Origin: Euptelea pleiosperma
Taxonomy: Eukaryota; Streptophyta; Magnoliopsida; Ranunculales; Eupteleaceae
NCBI GenBank assembly: GCA_035048495.1
Contig: CM068548.1
Span: forward strand, 15,055,464 to 15,119,463
Direction of reading: 5' to 3'
Length of the DNA: 64,000 bases
The notes beneath the pieces were generated by a model, which was not told where the DNA came from, searched no databases, and saw only the letters and a list, made by a program, of their open reading frames with translations. This document shows, one piece after another, positions 33,361-44,694 of this stretch (positions are counted from its first letter, which is position 1; every line of letters begins with the position of its first letter). The translations under genes were made by a program, and so were the position numbers.

Positions 33361-34960
33361 TCAGTACCCCAAATAATGGTCAATAATGCTTTAAATTCTA
33401 CGGTTAAAATCAACCCATGCAAATGACTCCAATCCAATGCTTAGAAATCACTAATCAAGCTAATTTTTGGTTTACAAGTCCACCGAGGAACAAGACAAAC
33501 ATCCATACGGTCATCGTCCTCTAAGAGTGTGCCCGTGGCTCATATTGTGATGTGTGATCGACTTTGTTCACACACAAGTGTGAGCGAAGGTTTTCTCCGA
33601 CATTCAATCAAATAAATGTGAAATGATTGTATGATCCTAACCATCCAATTTATCCTGTTGTATTTGGACACTTACGAATAAATCTAGAATTCGGTCCAAA
33701 AAGAAATGTTTACAGTTCCAATGGCTGGGATCATCTGTTCGCTTTAATTTTTGACCTTGGAAGTCTCTTAGGTGAAACCCGTTAAATAGTGGTGCCAAAC
33801 TTCCGAGACTGCCCAATTGAAAATACTATGATACAGAATTCTGTAAATCCCTCACAGTTATATGCTTTCCCGCCCACTAACCCCATGAAAGTTTGGTCCA
33901 CATCTTGGTCGAACTACCCCAAGGAGAGAAGTGGGCAGCATGCCTCTCTCTCCTCCACATCAAGTTGACATGGCACTCTCCCTCGTTCCTAAATTTCATC
34001 CCTTTCCATAAACAACTCTCTCCTAATAATTTTTAAATTTGTTTCATTAATTTCTCACTCTCGATTAAACTTCTAAACAAAAATGTTACATTTTCCATTA
34101 TAGACTTAATTTTTCATCATAAGTTTTATCTAACTATTAATTTCATATATGTTACATTCGGTTCTCTTTCTATTCTTAGAATATTTTCAATAAATTTTCT
34201 AAAAAAAACTCTATTTTCTTCTCTCTACAAACTAAAATGAACATTTTCCCTCCTACAAATTGCGGTTACAAAACCTTTAGGTCTTTAACTCTCCTAAGGT
34301 TGCACTAGCTACAAGTTCTTTTGTGATTCACATTCCCTTCAAAATCTATATATGCCACTTTTATCCCTTAGTTCCTTCTTTGGTTCTTCTCTAAAGGTCT
34401 TTTTTTAACAAAGGTATTTTTCTATTTTGGTTAATCTTTTCTTCATTATTTGAGTTTTTTTTCGTTATCATTGTATGGATTTTTTTATTTAGCCATTAAA
34501 TTATTTTTATTTTCCATATTAATAAAACTTTATTTAATGAAATTCTATTTTCTGCAAATCCCGTGGCAAGATCTCTTTACTTCTTCTCTGCTTCATCTTT
34601 ACAAGTTAAATATTGCATGTATTTTTCTTATTACAGTAATCTTCCCTATTTTTTTGACCTTTTTTTCCCTTATTCACTGATATATATATTATATTTTTTT
34701 AATTGCAACTTATTTCTAATATACTAATTATATCCATTATTTTTGTATTTATTATTCCATCTTAATAAATTTTTCCCAAAACGTCTCTCCTTTCCATAAA
34801 TTTATTCTAAAATCACTCTAACTAATAAATAAAATCATTAAAATAGTTATTATTATTTCTATGTTTTTTTACATGTACTTCACAATTTTTACCATAGTTA
34901 TTAATATTTTTTATTTTGTAAAGCACGGGGCCAATAACACTAGTATTAAGAACTAAGAGA
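33361..34960. other. AT-rich region, possible decayed Helitron
   Basis: A MITE right half lies at 33365-33555. The stretch from about 33942 (TCTCTCTCCTCC) to 34943 is very AT-rich and ends AAGCACGGGGCCAATAACAC then TAG, recalling the CACGGGTC...CTAG end of plant Helitrons, but the hairpin partner is lost. No gene is visible. Confidence 0.35.
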
Positions 34961-35239
34961 GAGAATGATTACAATCCCGGACCAATCGACTAAATCCCAA
35001 TAGCACAACCACCCACCCTGATAAATCTGAACCGTTCCTTCAGATTATAATTAAATTAACTTCATTTTCAAACCAAAAATACTAAAGAAAATAAATATAA
35101 TTGACCAACCATTAATTCTCAAACATTATGAAGATGTTGCACACACTTCATAAAGTTCCAAATTCAATACAACTTGAACCAATCACAAGCAACACACTAC
35201 AATCGATTAAAGCGAAGAAATAAGTTGAAAAAAAAAAAC

Positions 35240-36105
35240 TCACAAGTATTGGAATATAATGGAAGGCACGTGTGCGACCTTAAACCAATCTTCTCCCACA
35301 TTTTCTTGGACCCTATCCAAGAATTCATTCGGCATATAAAAAAGCTTCAATTCTTGCAGAGTGGTAACGTATTGCAATCCATCCGGAACAATCTTCAATT
35401 TTAGACATTGTTGAAGCATCAGCTCTCTAAGATTTGGTAACGCTCCTTCCTCCACTTTCCATTCCTCAAACCCGTTGGACAGTGTCTTAAAACTCAAGAC
35501 TTGAAGCTGAGGAAATGCTCCATCAGAGATTGATGTGATTCTTCGAAGAAATCATCAATCTTTCCATTGGGTTCTCAAATATTTTACCTCTTTTCGATGC
35601 AACTTCAACGATTCAAGAAGGCCCAACTTGGCAATCCACCCAGCTAATGCCTCTACCTGCGACTCTAAATTGCCGTAAAGATACAACTTTCGAAGGCTAG
35701 TACACTTGTCCCACCCATCCTTTACATGGCTCTTCTTGTCTATACCTAGCCCCCATAGTGTCTGAAGGTTCTTTGTTAAAGAGTAAGAGGAACCATCTTC
35801 CCTTGGTCTTGCTGGATCCGGCTTCAGTGAATCTCCCATGATACACTCCAAATACAAGTGTCGTAGTTGGTGCATCTTCGATATTACACTACGATCACCT
35901 TCTATTTTTGTCACTTTCAAATCTAGTGTTTGTAGGTTTGGAAATGAAAACAGTTTTACTTGATAATTTCTTACCCGCAAGTACCTCGAATGAATTAGTT
36001 TTCCAATTGCCTTGGGTAATTCAATATAGCTCCATTGCATCTCAGAAGTTGGGGAACCTAGATTGAGCACCCTAAGCATTCCAAATAAGCCCAACCTATT
36101 GATTC
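35240..36105 (-). pseudogene. CNL relic: LRR region with internal deletion
   Basis: Minus-strand LRR sequence from GMLRVLNLG to the C-terminus VGEDWFKVAHVPSIIFQYL. A frameshift near 35590 and a deletion of roughly 200 bp near 35530 (between the HINL and GAFPQLQ positions of intact genes) break it. The upstream end joins a CACTA-like terminus. The coiled coil and NB-ARC are absent. Confidence 0.85.
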
Positions 36106-36125
36106 AATTTGCATGTCACCCAATG

Positions 36126-36480
36126 TCACTACAAGAAAACATGGTAGTAGTGGCGGCCAGGCTAAAAGCTCCGTTGCTAAAGCTTTTAGCAGTGGTCAGC
36201 CAAAAAAGGGCCGCGGCTAATAGTGCTTCCAAATCCACGGCAAAGGTCGTGGCTAATAGTGCTTTTAGCAGTGGAAAAATCACCCAAACTGCTGACCGCC
36301 GCTAATGACACTTATAGCGGTGGCCAGCGACCGCCACTAAACTACTATTAGTGCTGTTAATGAATCGGTGTTGAACCAAAACTGATCTAATAGCTTACCA
36401 GGTTACGATTTCTAGGTCCAGACCTGATGCAATAAGCTATTGGAACTTATTGGATTGGACAGTGTCGACCTAATATTGAG
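36126..36480. mobile_element. CACTA-like terminus and subterminal repeats
   Basis: Starts CACTACAAGAAAACATGGTA, the hallmark CACTA end, with subterminal GGCCGCGGCTAATAG and TTTTAGCAGTGG motifs in both orientations. No transposase or opposite end was found. Confidence 0.6.
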
Positions 36481-38022
36481 TTCGTTTGATTGATAAAAAG
36501 TCTTAAATTTGACTGACGGAAAATAAAAGTTACGAATTCTCAAGTCCAATAACAAAGTGTAAAAGATTTTATCAACATAAATTTCATTAATAATATGCTG
36601 ACCCCATGAATGTCTGGTTCATCTCTTGGTCGACTACCCACTAAAAGAAGCCTGGTTGGTGACATTTTCATCTCATGTTCGAGCACATTTTCATCATGGG
36701 CTTGGAACCCATCCATGGGCCTATTCACGAAGCCGGTGATGAAAAAGTGATCGAATTCAATGGCTAGAAATCACAAATGAAGCTGTTTTTAATGTACAAG
36801 TCCACCAAGATGCGGGCCAAACATTCATGCTCTAGTGACCCTGAAATAAGGTGTCGCGTGGCATTTTAAGGGGCTATTGTATCCAACTTTTGATACAGAA
36901 CTCTGTATCATAGAACTCAGTATCACCAGGCTATATTAATACTATGTTCCACATATCATAATAATCACAAACCAATCAACTAAATCCCAATGGCACAAGG
37001 ACCCACCATGATAAATCTGAACCGTCCCTTCAGATAACAAATAAATAAACATGATTTCCATACCCAAAATAGTAAAGAAAATAAATATAATTAACCCACC
37101 ATTAATTAATTCTCAAATATTATGAAAATGATTCACACTCTACAGCACGAAATAGCATACATGAATCATGATCACTAGACCATGAAGTTCCAGATTCAAT
37201 ACAGCTTGAACCAATCACAAGCAACACAAGATAATCTACTCTAAAGCATTATCTAAAACACATGAAAATCCACGAGTGCAAGCTTACATCGAATGGTGGG
37301 TTCCGCATCAACTCCTTCAGCACGAGCAATCTCTCATTCGCCTTCGTTGCTAGCACAAATACAAGTTACTTAGCATCAATTAACCGACAATGACACGTAC
37401 CCATGCAAAGTTTAATATGTCATTCCGTTCCATTGTCTTGGTAAGCTAACGGAATGAGACCTATCGACCGAGACGAAACGAGACAGAATGAGACAATGAC
37501 AAAAATAAATATATATATATATATATATATATAAGGTTAAACTATACTTAATATTTAATTAAATTACAAAATTATTTTTTTACTTTAATATGTGTTATAA
37601 AATTGCATATATCATGATAATAAGGTTATAAACCAATTTTAGTACTTAGATTAAACTGTTGGTATGAAAGGAAGCATTCTCCTATGTATCAGTTCGATAC
37701 CTTACCGGAATGATACTTAGGGTTGTGTTGGACACAGTATTATGCTTGAAACTCCTTTAAGACCAGAGGTTTTGAAAAAACAATACATCTATATAACAAA
37801 ACAGAGTGGTTATCTCCCCACTTATACCCACTCTTATAGGCTTCAATAAAGGACTGAAATCTTATCCCGCAACTGAACGATGGATCTCAGCAACTCACAC
37901 CTAATTTTGACAAATGCTTTGTGTGAGAGTACCGAGGGCACGGGCCACCCACTAGTACCTTATAAAGAATGGAAAAACAAACAAAAAATGAAACTAGAAT
38001 AAATGAAAAAGAGAAGAAAAAC
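36481..38022. repeat. Duplicated 3' flank of the CNL at 38023-40791
   Basis: Collinear with 861-2490 and 49600-51442. Contains (AT)n at 37509-37532 and the exon-like block at 37288-37349. No independent gene. Confidence 0.75.
37288..37349 (-). other. Conserved 62-bp exon-like block (CNL 38023-40791 unit)
   Basis: Bounded on the minus strand by CTAG (acceptor-like) and GTAAGC (donor-like), 674 bp below the CNL stop codon. Joined to the CNL end here it would stop after a few codons (F-N-E-G-E-stop), so a UTR exon is as likely as a coding one. Confidence 0.4.
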
Positions 38023-40791
38023 TCACAAGTATAGTATTTCAAGGGAAGGCACGTGTGCGACCTTATACCAATCTTCTCCCACATTTTTTTGAACCCTAAC
38101 CGTGAATTCATTCGGCATGTGAATAATACGTAATTCTTGGAGGGTGGTAACGTGCAGCAATCCATCCGGAACCATCTTCAAATTTGAACATCCTTGAATG
38201 CACAACTTTCTAAGATTGGGTAACGCTCCTTCCTCCACTCTCCATTCCTCAAACCCATTGAAGTACTCAAACGACAAGTGTTGAAGTTGAGGAAACGCTC
38301 CAGCAAGGCAAACAATTTCCCTTGCTTCGGTTGAAGAACTTGCCATCACAAGATACTTCAGGTTTGGCAGCATTCCTAGCGTTGGGAACGGATCTTCCAC
38401 TAGTTCGCTATAACAAAATACAAGCTTGGTCATATAGGGTGGGAATTCATGTGGGTGAGGTAGCTTCTTTATCCGCACTCCTAACAAATTCAATTTGTAG
38501 AGATTGATATGATTCAAAAAAATCATTAATCTTTCTATTGGATTCTCAAATAGTTCATCATTTTTTGACCACAACAACAAGGATTCAAGGCGGTCCAATT
38601 TGGCAATCCACCCAGCTAATCCCTCTACATGCGACTCTAAATCACCCACAACACACAATTTTATAAGGTTAGTAAACTTGTCCCACCCATCCTTCACCTG
38701 GCTTTTCTTGTCTATACGTAGCCCCCATAGTGTCTGAAGATTCCTTGTTAAAGAGTCAGATGAACCATCTCCCCTGCTTCTTGGTGGATCCAGCTTCAGT
38801 GTACCTTCGATATATGCCAAATACAAGTATCGTAGTTGGTGCATCTCCCATATCACACTACCGTCATCTTCTATCTTTGTCCTTCTCAAATCTAGTGTTT
38901 GTAGGTTTTGAAGTTTGCCAATGGATGATGAAAACCGTTCTACTCGATAAAATCTTAACCGCAAGTACCTCAAATGGATTAATTTTCCAATTGCCTTGGG
39001 TAATTTACGATAACCACCGAAACCAATCTGAAAAATTGGATAACCTAGATCAAGCACCCTAAGCATTCCAAAAATACCCCGATTATGAAAGATGCCATCA
39101 AGATGCCTATGATCCAACCCATCAGAGTAAAAAAAAGAACGTACATTTTGAAGGGAATGCTCCATAGAAAAACTCTCGGCAGCAGAATGCACAGCAAGTC
39201 CACGGACCTTGGTTGGGGTTGGAGTAGATGCAGAAGAACTTGCACCAGGATGAATTTGGAAAAGCTTATCTTCTTTGACTTTCGATATTGAGATATCTCT
39301 CAAAAGATCATGGATACGACAGTTTTTAACACTCCCAACTGGCCTCCTGTTCGCTACTTGAACCATACATCTGCCGATTAACTCTTCTAGGTACTCCTCT
39401 CCAGTGACTTCAGCTATTTGACCACTTCGCTGTTGCACAAACCCCTCTGCTATCCACAACCGAATCAGCCTCCTCGCACAGATTTCAGAGTCTTCAGGGA
39501 AAAGGCCAAGATATTGGAAGCATTGTTTCAAGTAGGGAGGTAAGTCGTAGTAGCTCAAAGCTAAGATTTCTGAGCATGGTGTTTGATCTTGACTGAGCTG
39601 CCAATTTAGGCGCTCAAGTAGTTTTGACCACTCACTAATGCTTTCAGGTTTCGTAGATAAAAAACCTCCCAATAATTCGATTGCAAGAGGTAACCCCTCG
39701 CACTTCTTCACGATTTCTTTTCCAATTTGCTCCAACTGCATTGGAGGAACATATTTCCCAACAGTATTGTGTTCTTTTACTACAAATACCTTTTTGGAAA
39801 ATAAGGTCCAACTATCATCATCACTTAGAGGCTGTAGTTCATGGAAGGGGCTTACCGGATCAGCATATTCGGCAACAACCTTGTTGCGAGTAGTGAGTAC
39901 AACTCTACTCCCCTTTGCGTTGTTGGGAAAGGGTGCTTTGATATCATCCCACGCATCGGTTCTCCATATGTCGTCCATGACTACTATATACCTTCGCTCT
40001 TGCAAGAAACCAGAGATCTTCTCCTCTAGGTCTTCTCTCGTCATATATTTTGAGTCCTTTCGTTCAAGACCCATGACCTTCTTCGCTATGTCTTGCAAAA
40101 GCTCTTTGATTTTGTATGTTTGAGACACAGAAAGCCAAGCACAACAATCAAAATGCTTCTTAATTGCATCACTATTAAAAACCTTCTTAGCAAGTGTGGT
40201 TTTGCCTAAGCCCCCCATACCCACGATTGAAATCACAGATAGTCGTGGCTCCTCTCTAATCAACCGTGCTTCCAATTCATTTGCAACTTTTTCCACGCCA
40301 ACAATTTCATCCGAATGAGGAGTTCGTCTCCGATTGCGCAATCGTTCACTTGCAGAGCTTGACCCTTCTTCCCTTACTCCTCCAATATCTTCAATGCCGT
40401 AGGTTATTCGACTTGTAGAGATAGCGGAGATCTTTTTCTTGATCTGCTCAATCTTCTTGCCAACCTTATGGTTGGTGATTAAGTTGTTGAAGGTGAAAGC
40501 ATACCTCTTTACAAGACCCCTCCTCTTTTGTTGCGCTTGTAAGAAGATGAGAGTCTCGATGACATCCTCTGCGTCATAAGCAACATCTCTGATGTCCGCT
40601 ACCCAGTTCTTGATTCTTGCATTTCCTCCTTGTTGTTTCTCGTCTGCATCTTTGAAGAAACATAACATGCTCCTCATTTCCCTTTCAATCCACACGACTT
40701 CGTCGTCCAGACCATGTAGGAGATTTGCTTCGTGAACGAGCAAGTCAACAAGTTTTTGAATCACCACAGAAACAACAACCTCAACAGCCAT
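38023..40791 (-). CDS. Intact CC-NB-ARC-LRR (CNL) disease-resistance protein, 922 aa
   Basis: Cytoplasmic immune receptor of the RPM1/RPP13 type. Coiled coil 1-130 (EDVI at 75-78); NB-ARC with P-loop GMGGLGKTT (191-199), kinase-2 YIVVMDDIW (268-276), RNBS-B GSRVVLTTRN (294-303), EGLPLA (365-370), CFQYLGLFPED (424-434), and IHD (493-495) at the MHD position; LRRs about 530-915, ending EILYL. Single exon over the coding part. The stop codon TGA overlaps a GTGAGT donor-like sequence. The start aligns with all paralogues. The coiled coil and first NB half are almost the same as the broken gene at 21785-24546. The stretch KKVFVVKEHNTVGKY to LSQDQTPC differs from it, and the last LRRs again match it, showing mosaic ancestry. 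It is likely functional. Confidence 0.93.
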   Translation of the reverse strand: MAVEVVVSVVIQKLVDLLVHEANLLHGLDDEVVWIEREMRSMLCFFKDADEKQQGGNARIKNWVADIRDVAYDAEDVIETLIFLQAQQKRRGLVKRYAFTFNNLITNHKVGKKIEQIKKKISAISTSRITYGIEDIGGVREEGSSSASERLRNRRRTPHSDEIVGVEKVANELEARLIREEPRLSVISIVGMGGLGKTTLAKKVFNSDAIKKHFDCCAWLSVSQTYKIKELLQDIAKKVMGLERKDSKYMTREDLEEKISGFLQERRYIVVMDDIWRTDAWDDIKAPFPNNAKGSRVVLTTRNKVVAEYADPVSPFHELQPLSDDDSWTLFSKKVFVVKEHNTVGKYVPPMQLEQIGKEIVKKCEGLPLAIELLGGFLSTKPESISEWSKLLERLNWQLSQDQTPCSEILALSYYDLPPYLKQCFQYLGLFPEDSEICARRLIRLWIAEGFVQQRSGQIAEVTGEEYLEELIGRCMVQVANRRPVGSVKNCRIHDLLRDISISKVKEDKLFQIHPGASSSASTPTPTKVRGLAVHSAAESFSMEHSLQNVRSFFYSDGLDHRHLDGIFHNRGIFGMLRVLDLGYPIFQIGFGGYRKLPKAIGKLIHLRYLRLRFYRVERFSSSIGKLQNLQTLDLRRTKIEDDGSVIWEMHQLRYLYLAYIEGTLKLDPPRSRGDGSSDSLTRNLQTLWGLRIDKKSQVKDGWDKFTNLIKLCVVGDLESHVEGLAGWIAKLDRLESLLLWSKNDELFENPIERLMIFLNHINLYKLNLLGVRIKKLPHPHEFPPYMTKLVFCYSELVEDPFPTLGMLPNLKYLVMASSSTEAREIVCLAGAFPQLQHLSFEYFNGFEEWRVEEGALPNLRKLCIQGCSNLKMVPDGLLHVTTLQELRIIHMPNEFTVRVQKNVGEDWYKVAHVPSLEILYL

Positions 40792-40923
40792 AGATCCTTG
40801 TTTTTTTTCTTCTTGCTCACAAGGGAAGCAAACAGATTGCAGCTAGATCTGTGTGAATCACTAGATTTTATTGGACTGTTATGCCAAGAAAGAGGCTTGT
40901 GAGAATTTTCTGAGACTTTTTTT

Positions 40924-40954
<31 letters not shown>

Positions 40955-41100
40955 GGATGTGAAACGAAAGTCTCTGTGAGAAGTTTCGAAGCGAGAACAA
41001 CATTAATGAAGCGTCCCTTCTACTTATTTTTTATTTTCATTACTTTTATTTTTTATTACTATTTTCTTTCCGTCCGCGCGTGGTGGGGGAGCGGGTTGGG
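40792..41100. promoter_or_regulatory. 5' flank of CNL 38023-40791
   Basis: Leader shared with the paralogues. A 38-bp T-run with one C lies at 40917-40954. The stretch after 41010 corresponds to the place where the 1.77-kb transposon sits in the 24.8-26.6 kb copy. Confidence 0.5.
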
Positions 41101-41124
41101 TTTGGGGTTGCATATGAAAGGACA

Positions 41125-41502
41125 GTAAAACTTTGATGAGAGGGCACATATGAGCCACGTGGCATACTCTTAGAGAACTCTGGCCATATAGATGTTTTTC
41201 CAATCCCTAGGTGGACCAGTTAACCAAAAATTAGCTTTATTAGTGATTTCAATCCTTTGGATCTTTGCACCTCAAATAATGGTCAATAATGTTCAAATTT
41301 GCACGGTTAAAATCAATCCATGAAAATAATTCCAATCCAATGCAGAGATATCACTAATCGGACTGGTGTTTGGTTTGTGGGCCCATCTAGAGCTTGGCCA
41401 AACATCCATACGGTCAGAGTCCTCTAAGAGTGTACCACGTGGCTCATATTGTGACCACACTCTCATCGGCCTTGATGACAGGCCCTGTCATCAAAGTTTT
41501 AC
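41125..41502. mobile_element. Palindromic MITE (GTAAAACTTTGATGA ends)
   Basis: Perfect 15-bp ends GTAAAACTTTGATGA / TCATCAAAGTTTTAC; inner arms GAGCCACGTGGCATACTCTT and its complement. Confidence 0.8.
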
Positions 41503-41930
41503 TCATGAAAAGATATTATAATAAAATTAGAGAGGTGATCCAATCATAGTGCCTAGGTAGAGTCAAAAGATATGGCCTATCCTGTCTAATTTTCATTGTA
41601 TAAAAGAGTGCCTTGCTCTAAAATTTATTGACTTGTTCCGGTTTGATCCAATATCCTTAGGGCGTGTTTGATTACCGAAGTGAGAAAATTGTGTTTTCTC
41701 AAGGATAACACAACAGTCCATTGTTAGATAGCCATTTTAAATCCGTCTAATTTTCCCGACCAACTCATTTAAATCTGGATAATTTTTTCTTACTGAGTCC
41801 GAATTCATTTCCCATCTCATTTCCACCCGTAAATACGTCCTTTTATTTTCTCACGTGATAATATGTGTTCTCAGTTGCAATCAATCAGCCATTTAAGGCA
41901 TTTCCCCGATATATTTTGTGTGGTTCATAT

Positions 41931-42286
41931 CAAGGTTTAAAGGGGACCGTTATAACGGTATAACGGATTGGGGGCGTTACCGTTTTTTCCGTTATAACGG
42001 CCATTATAACGAAAAAAAACACTCAGGGGCAAAAACGGAAAAAATGAGAAAATAATCAGAAATAACGGAAAAAATGGCACTGAAATTCAAATTTTGACTT
42101 TTAAAATTTGAATTACAAAAATAGAAAATAACGGAAATAAACAAAAATAACGGTCATTTTTTTTTTCACAAAATTTTCCAGAAAATAACGGTCTGGGCAT
42201 TTTAACGGTCCATAACGTAAAGGTGTAGGTCCGAATCCGTTATAACGGCCGTTATTTTCGTTATAACAGCCGTTTTTTAAACCTTG
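41931..42286. mobile_element. hAT-like MITE with 8-bp target duplication
   Basis: Ends CAAGGTTTAAA and TTTAAACCTTG; many CCGTTATAACGG motifs inside. Flanks GTTCATAT (41923-41930) and GATCATAT (42287-42294) match at 7 of 8. CAAGG ends with an 8-bp duplication fit the hAT superfamily. Confidence 0.7.
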
Positions 42287-42434
42287 GATCATATGGTGGG
42301 TGGTCATGAGGGGTTATCTGGGGCAGTCAGAGTTTTCAAAGCTAATGATGGCCCCTTATAGCCCTAGTATAAGGGATACTAATTTTTTTCAAAATATTAT
42401 GACCTTTGAAAGCTCCATGCTCCCTCCTTTTGCA

Positions 42435-42805
42435 ATGGATCGCGAGGGTTCCGGGCACAACAATTTTTGACAACCATTCACGAACCCACGTAGAAGATGA
42501 ATCAATGGCTAATTTTTGATGAGGATGACCTCTATAGTGAGGAGATCATCATCACAAAAATTCAAATCATTCCAATATTCGTAGACTGGTTTAGAAGTTG
42601 AAGAATTATGGACCGTCTATTTTTACCGTGTAACTTGAAAGCCACATTTGATGGGGATAGAAATTTCAGAATGGGCTGATTTTTTGTAGGGGTGATCTAT
42701 ATGGTGAGGAGATCATCCTCACCAAAATTCAGCCATTCATTCACCTTCTATGTGGGAATGCCAAAATGTTTGTCAAAAGTGATTGTCCGGCCTGTTCCTG
42801 ACCCT
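42435..42805. mobile_element. Foldback MITE (sister of 28015-28380)
   Basis: Arms carry GAAGATGAATCAATGGCTAA and its degenerate complement. Confidence 0.6.
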
Positions 42806-43309
42806 TTTAAAACAGAAAATTTCCATACCGTACCACTAATTTTAAATTTTAATCAAGGCTCATGCTCCTGTTACTGCCCTAAAATGACAGTCTCCGATTA
42901 CTGGGGTTGGCACTCTTTCGGTGGAAGACGACTACAAGTCTACAAAAGGAGTAAAACTTCTGAAACAAGATGTTGTGACAGAAGCAAGTCACAACCCACA
43001 ATACGAGCCACGTCGCTCACTATTAGAGGGCGCCTACCTCACTATTCGAGGGATCATCAGCGCGTACATTTCTACTCCAAGGAAGCTTATAACTGGGTAA
43101 GGCAAATTTCACAATGCCTATGATCTTTATCTTTATTTCTTTATTTAGTCTTCTGCAAATTTTCACAACGCCCATGATCTTTATCTTTATTTCTTTATTA
43201 GTCTTCTCCAAATCTCCACAATGCCCATGATCTTTATTTCTTTATTTAGTCTACTTTTCTATCCCTACCATGTGTCATGTGTCATGTGTCATGTATCTAT
43301 CTATCTATC

Positions 43310-43774
43310 TATCTATACTATAATAAAGCAACAACCATTAGTGCCACACATGTACACAATTAAAAGTCTCTCTACTTTCAAAGCAAACCTTCTCTAATTA
43401 AATTCCTCTATTTTAAAGAAAAGGCAAACTTGGGTTGGAGTAGGCCTTGCGCAGTTCAAGATGTCAGCATGCCCTCATCCCTCATCAATGATGATGCGGG
43501 ACAATAGTACATGCTGCATGGATGTTTGTGAAATTCCTAGGTTGACCTATATAAGCATGTTTAGTGATCTCAAACCTTTGGATATGAATACCCATATAAT
43601 GATCAAAATCTACAGTTAAAAATCAACCCGTGAAAACGACTCCAATCAAATCCTTAAAAATCATTGATAGGCTGATTTTTTTTTCATATAGGTCCATCTA
43701 AGATGGGCCAAATATGGATACGGCGAGTGGTCTACATGTAAGGTGCATGTGCATCGAACGCGGTGTTCCCCTAG
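43310..43774 (+). mobile_element. Helitron-like unit (sister of 28785-29262)
   Basis: Starts TCTATACTATAATAAAGC next to a TCTA microsatellite; ends GTGTTCCCCTAG followed by TACTAATATAAAGC. Confidence 0.5.
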
Positions 43775-43844
43775 TACTAATATAAAGCAACAAACAGGGT
43801 TGCCACACATGTGACACAATTAAAAGCCTCTCTACTTTGAGCAA

Positions 43845-44205
43845 AACTTTGATGGCAGGGCCTGTCATCAAGGCCGATGACATGCTCACAATATGAGCCA
43901 CGTGGCACACTCTTAGAGGATTCTGACCGTATGAATGTTTGGCCAATCCCTAGATGAGCCCACGAACCAAAAATAGTCCGATTAGTGATATCTAAGTGTT
44001 GGATTGGAATTATTTTCATGGATTGATTTTAACAGTGAAAATTTGAACATTATTGACAATTATTTGAGGTACAAAGATCCAAAGGTTTGAAATCACTAAT
44101 CAAGCTGATTTTTGGTTTGCAGGTGCACCTAGAGATTGGAAAAACATCCATGCGGTCAGAGTCCTCTAAGAGTGCCACGTGGCTCATATGCGTCCTATCA
44201 TCGGC
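43845..44205. mobile_element. Palindromic MITE (MULE-like family)
   Basis: Starts near AAAACTTTGATGGCAGGGCC; carries GAGCCACGTGGCACACTCTT and, at the other end, AGAGTGCCACGTGGCTCAT. Sister of 29334-29718. Confidence 0.7.
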
Positions 44206-44208
44206 CTT

Positions 44209-44690
44209 GATCATCCTCACCAAAACTCAGCCATTGATTCATCTTCTATGTTGGTACGCCAAAATGGGGGTAAAAAATGGGTGTCCCCCGAGCCCAACCC
44301 TTACAAAAATACCTCTGAAGTGAGATGCAAGTCTTTTCTAGAATCAGCATAATCTAATCCTGATGCAAGTCGCGGATGACTAGATTGAAAAAGAATTTTA
44401 ATGCAAAGAGTCGTCCTTGGCGAAATAAGCCATATAGTTCCACTGCACACAAGGCAATTTTTAAGTTTGAGAGCTACATTATACAAGAAGTTTACTTTAC
44501 TTATGGGGAAGTATATTTATATATTGAGTCTAGTTAGTGGCCAAACAGTGCATAGTCTAATCCTGATTGGATGTCCTTTCCCCTACTCTACCCCCTTTTT
44601 CTGGTTAATTCAAGACAAAACTTCCCTACTCTACACCCTTTTTAGTTGTCTTCCACGGAAGAGCACCGGCCAGCAAAAGTTTTGTCGGGG
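44209..44690. other. Partial foldback MITE and unassigned sequence
   Basis: 44209-44340 repeats the right end and flank of the MITE at 31286-31613. The remainder to 44690 partly repeats 31660-31790. No gene is visible. Confidence 0.5.
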
Positions 44691-44694
44691 GGCA

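Larger units (their letters stand above)
41105..43774. repeat. Segmental duplication, copy 2 (partner 26640-29262)
   Basis: Collinear block holding, in order, a palindromic MITE, a hAT-like MITE, a foldback MITE, microsatellites and a Helitron-like unit. The Helitron-like end CTAG is at 43771-43774. Confidence 0.8.

Noticed and set aside
34450..34680. Hydrophobic 76-codon frame in the AT-rich tract
   Set aside because: Phe/Leu-rich composition is expected from T-rich DNA; no homology or context.
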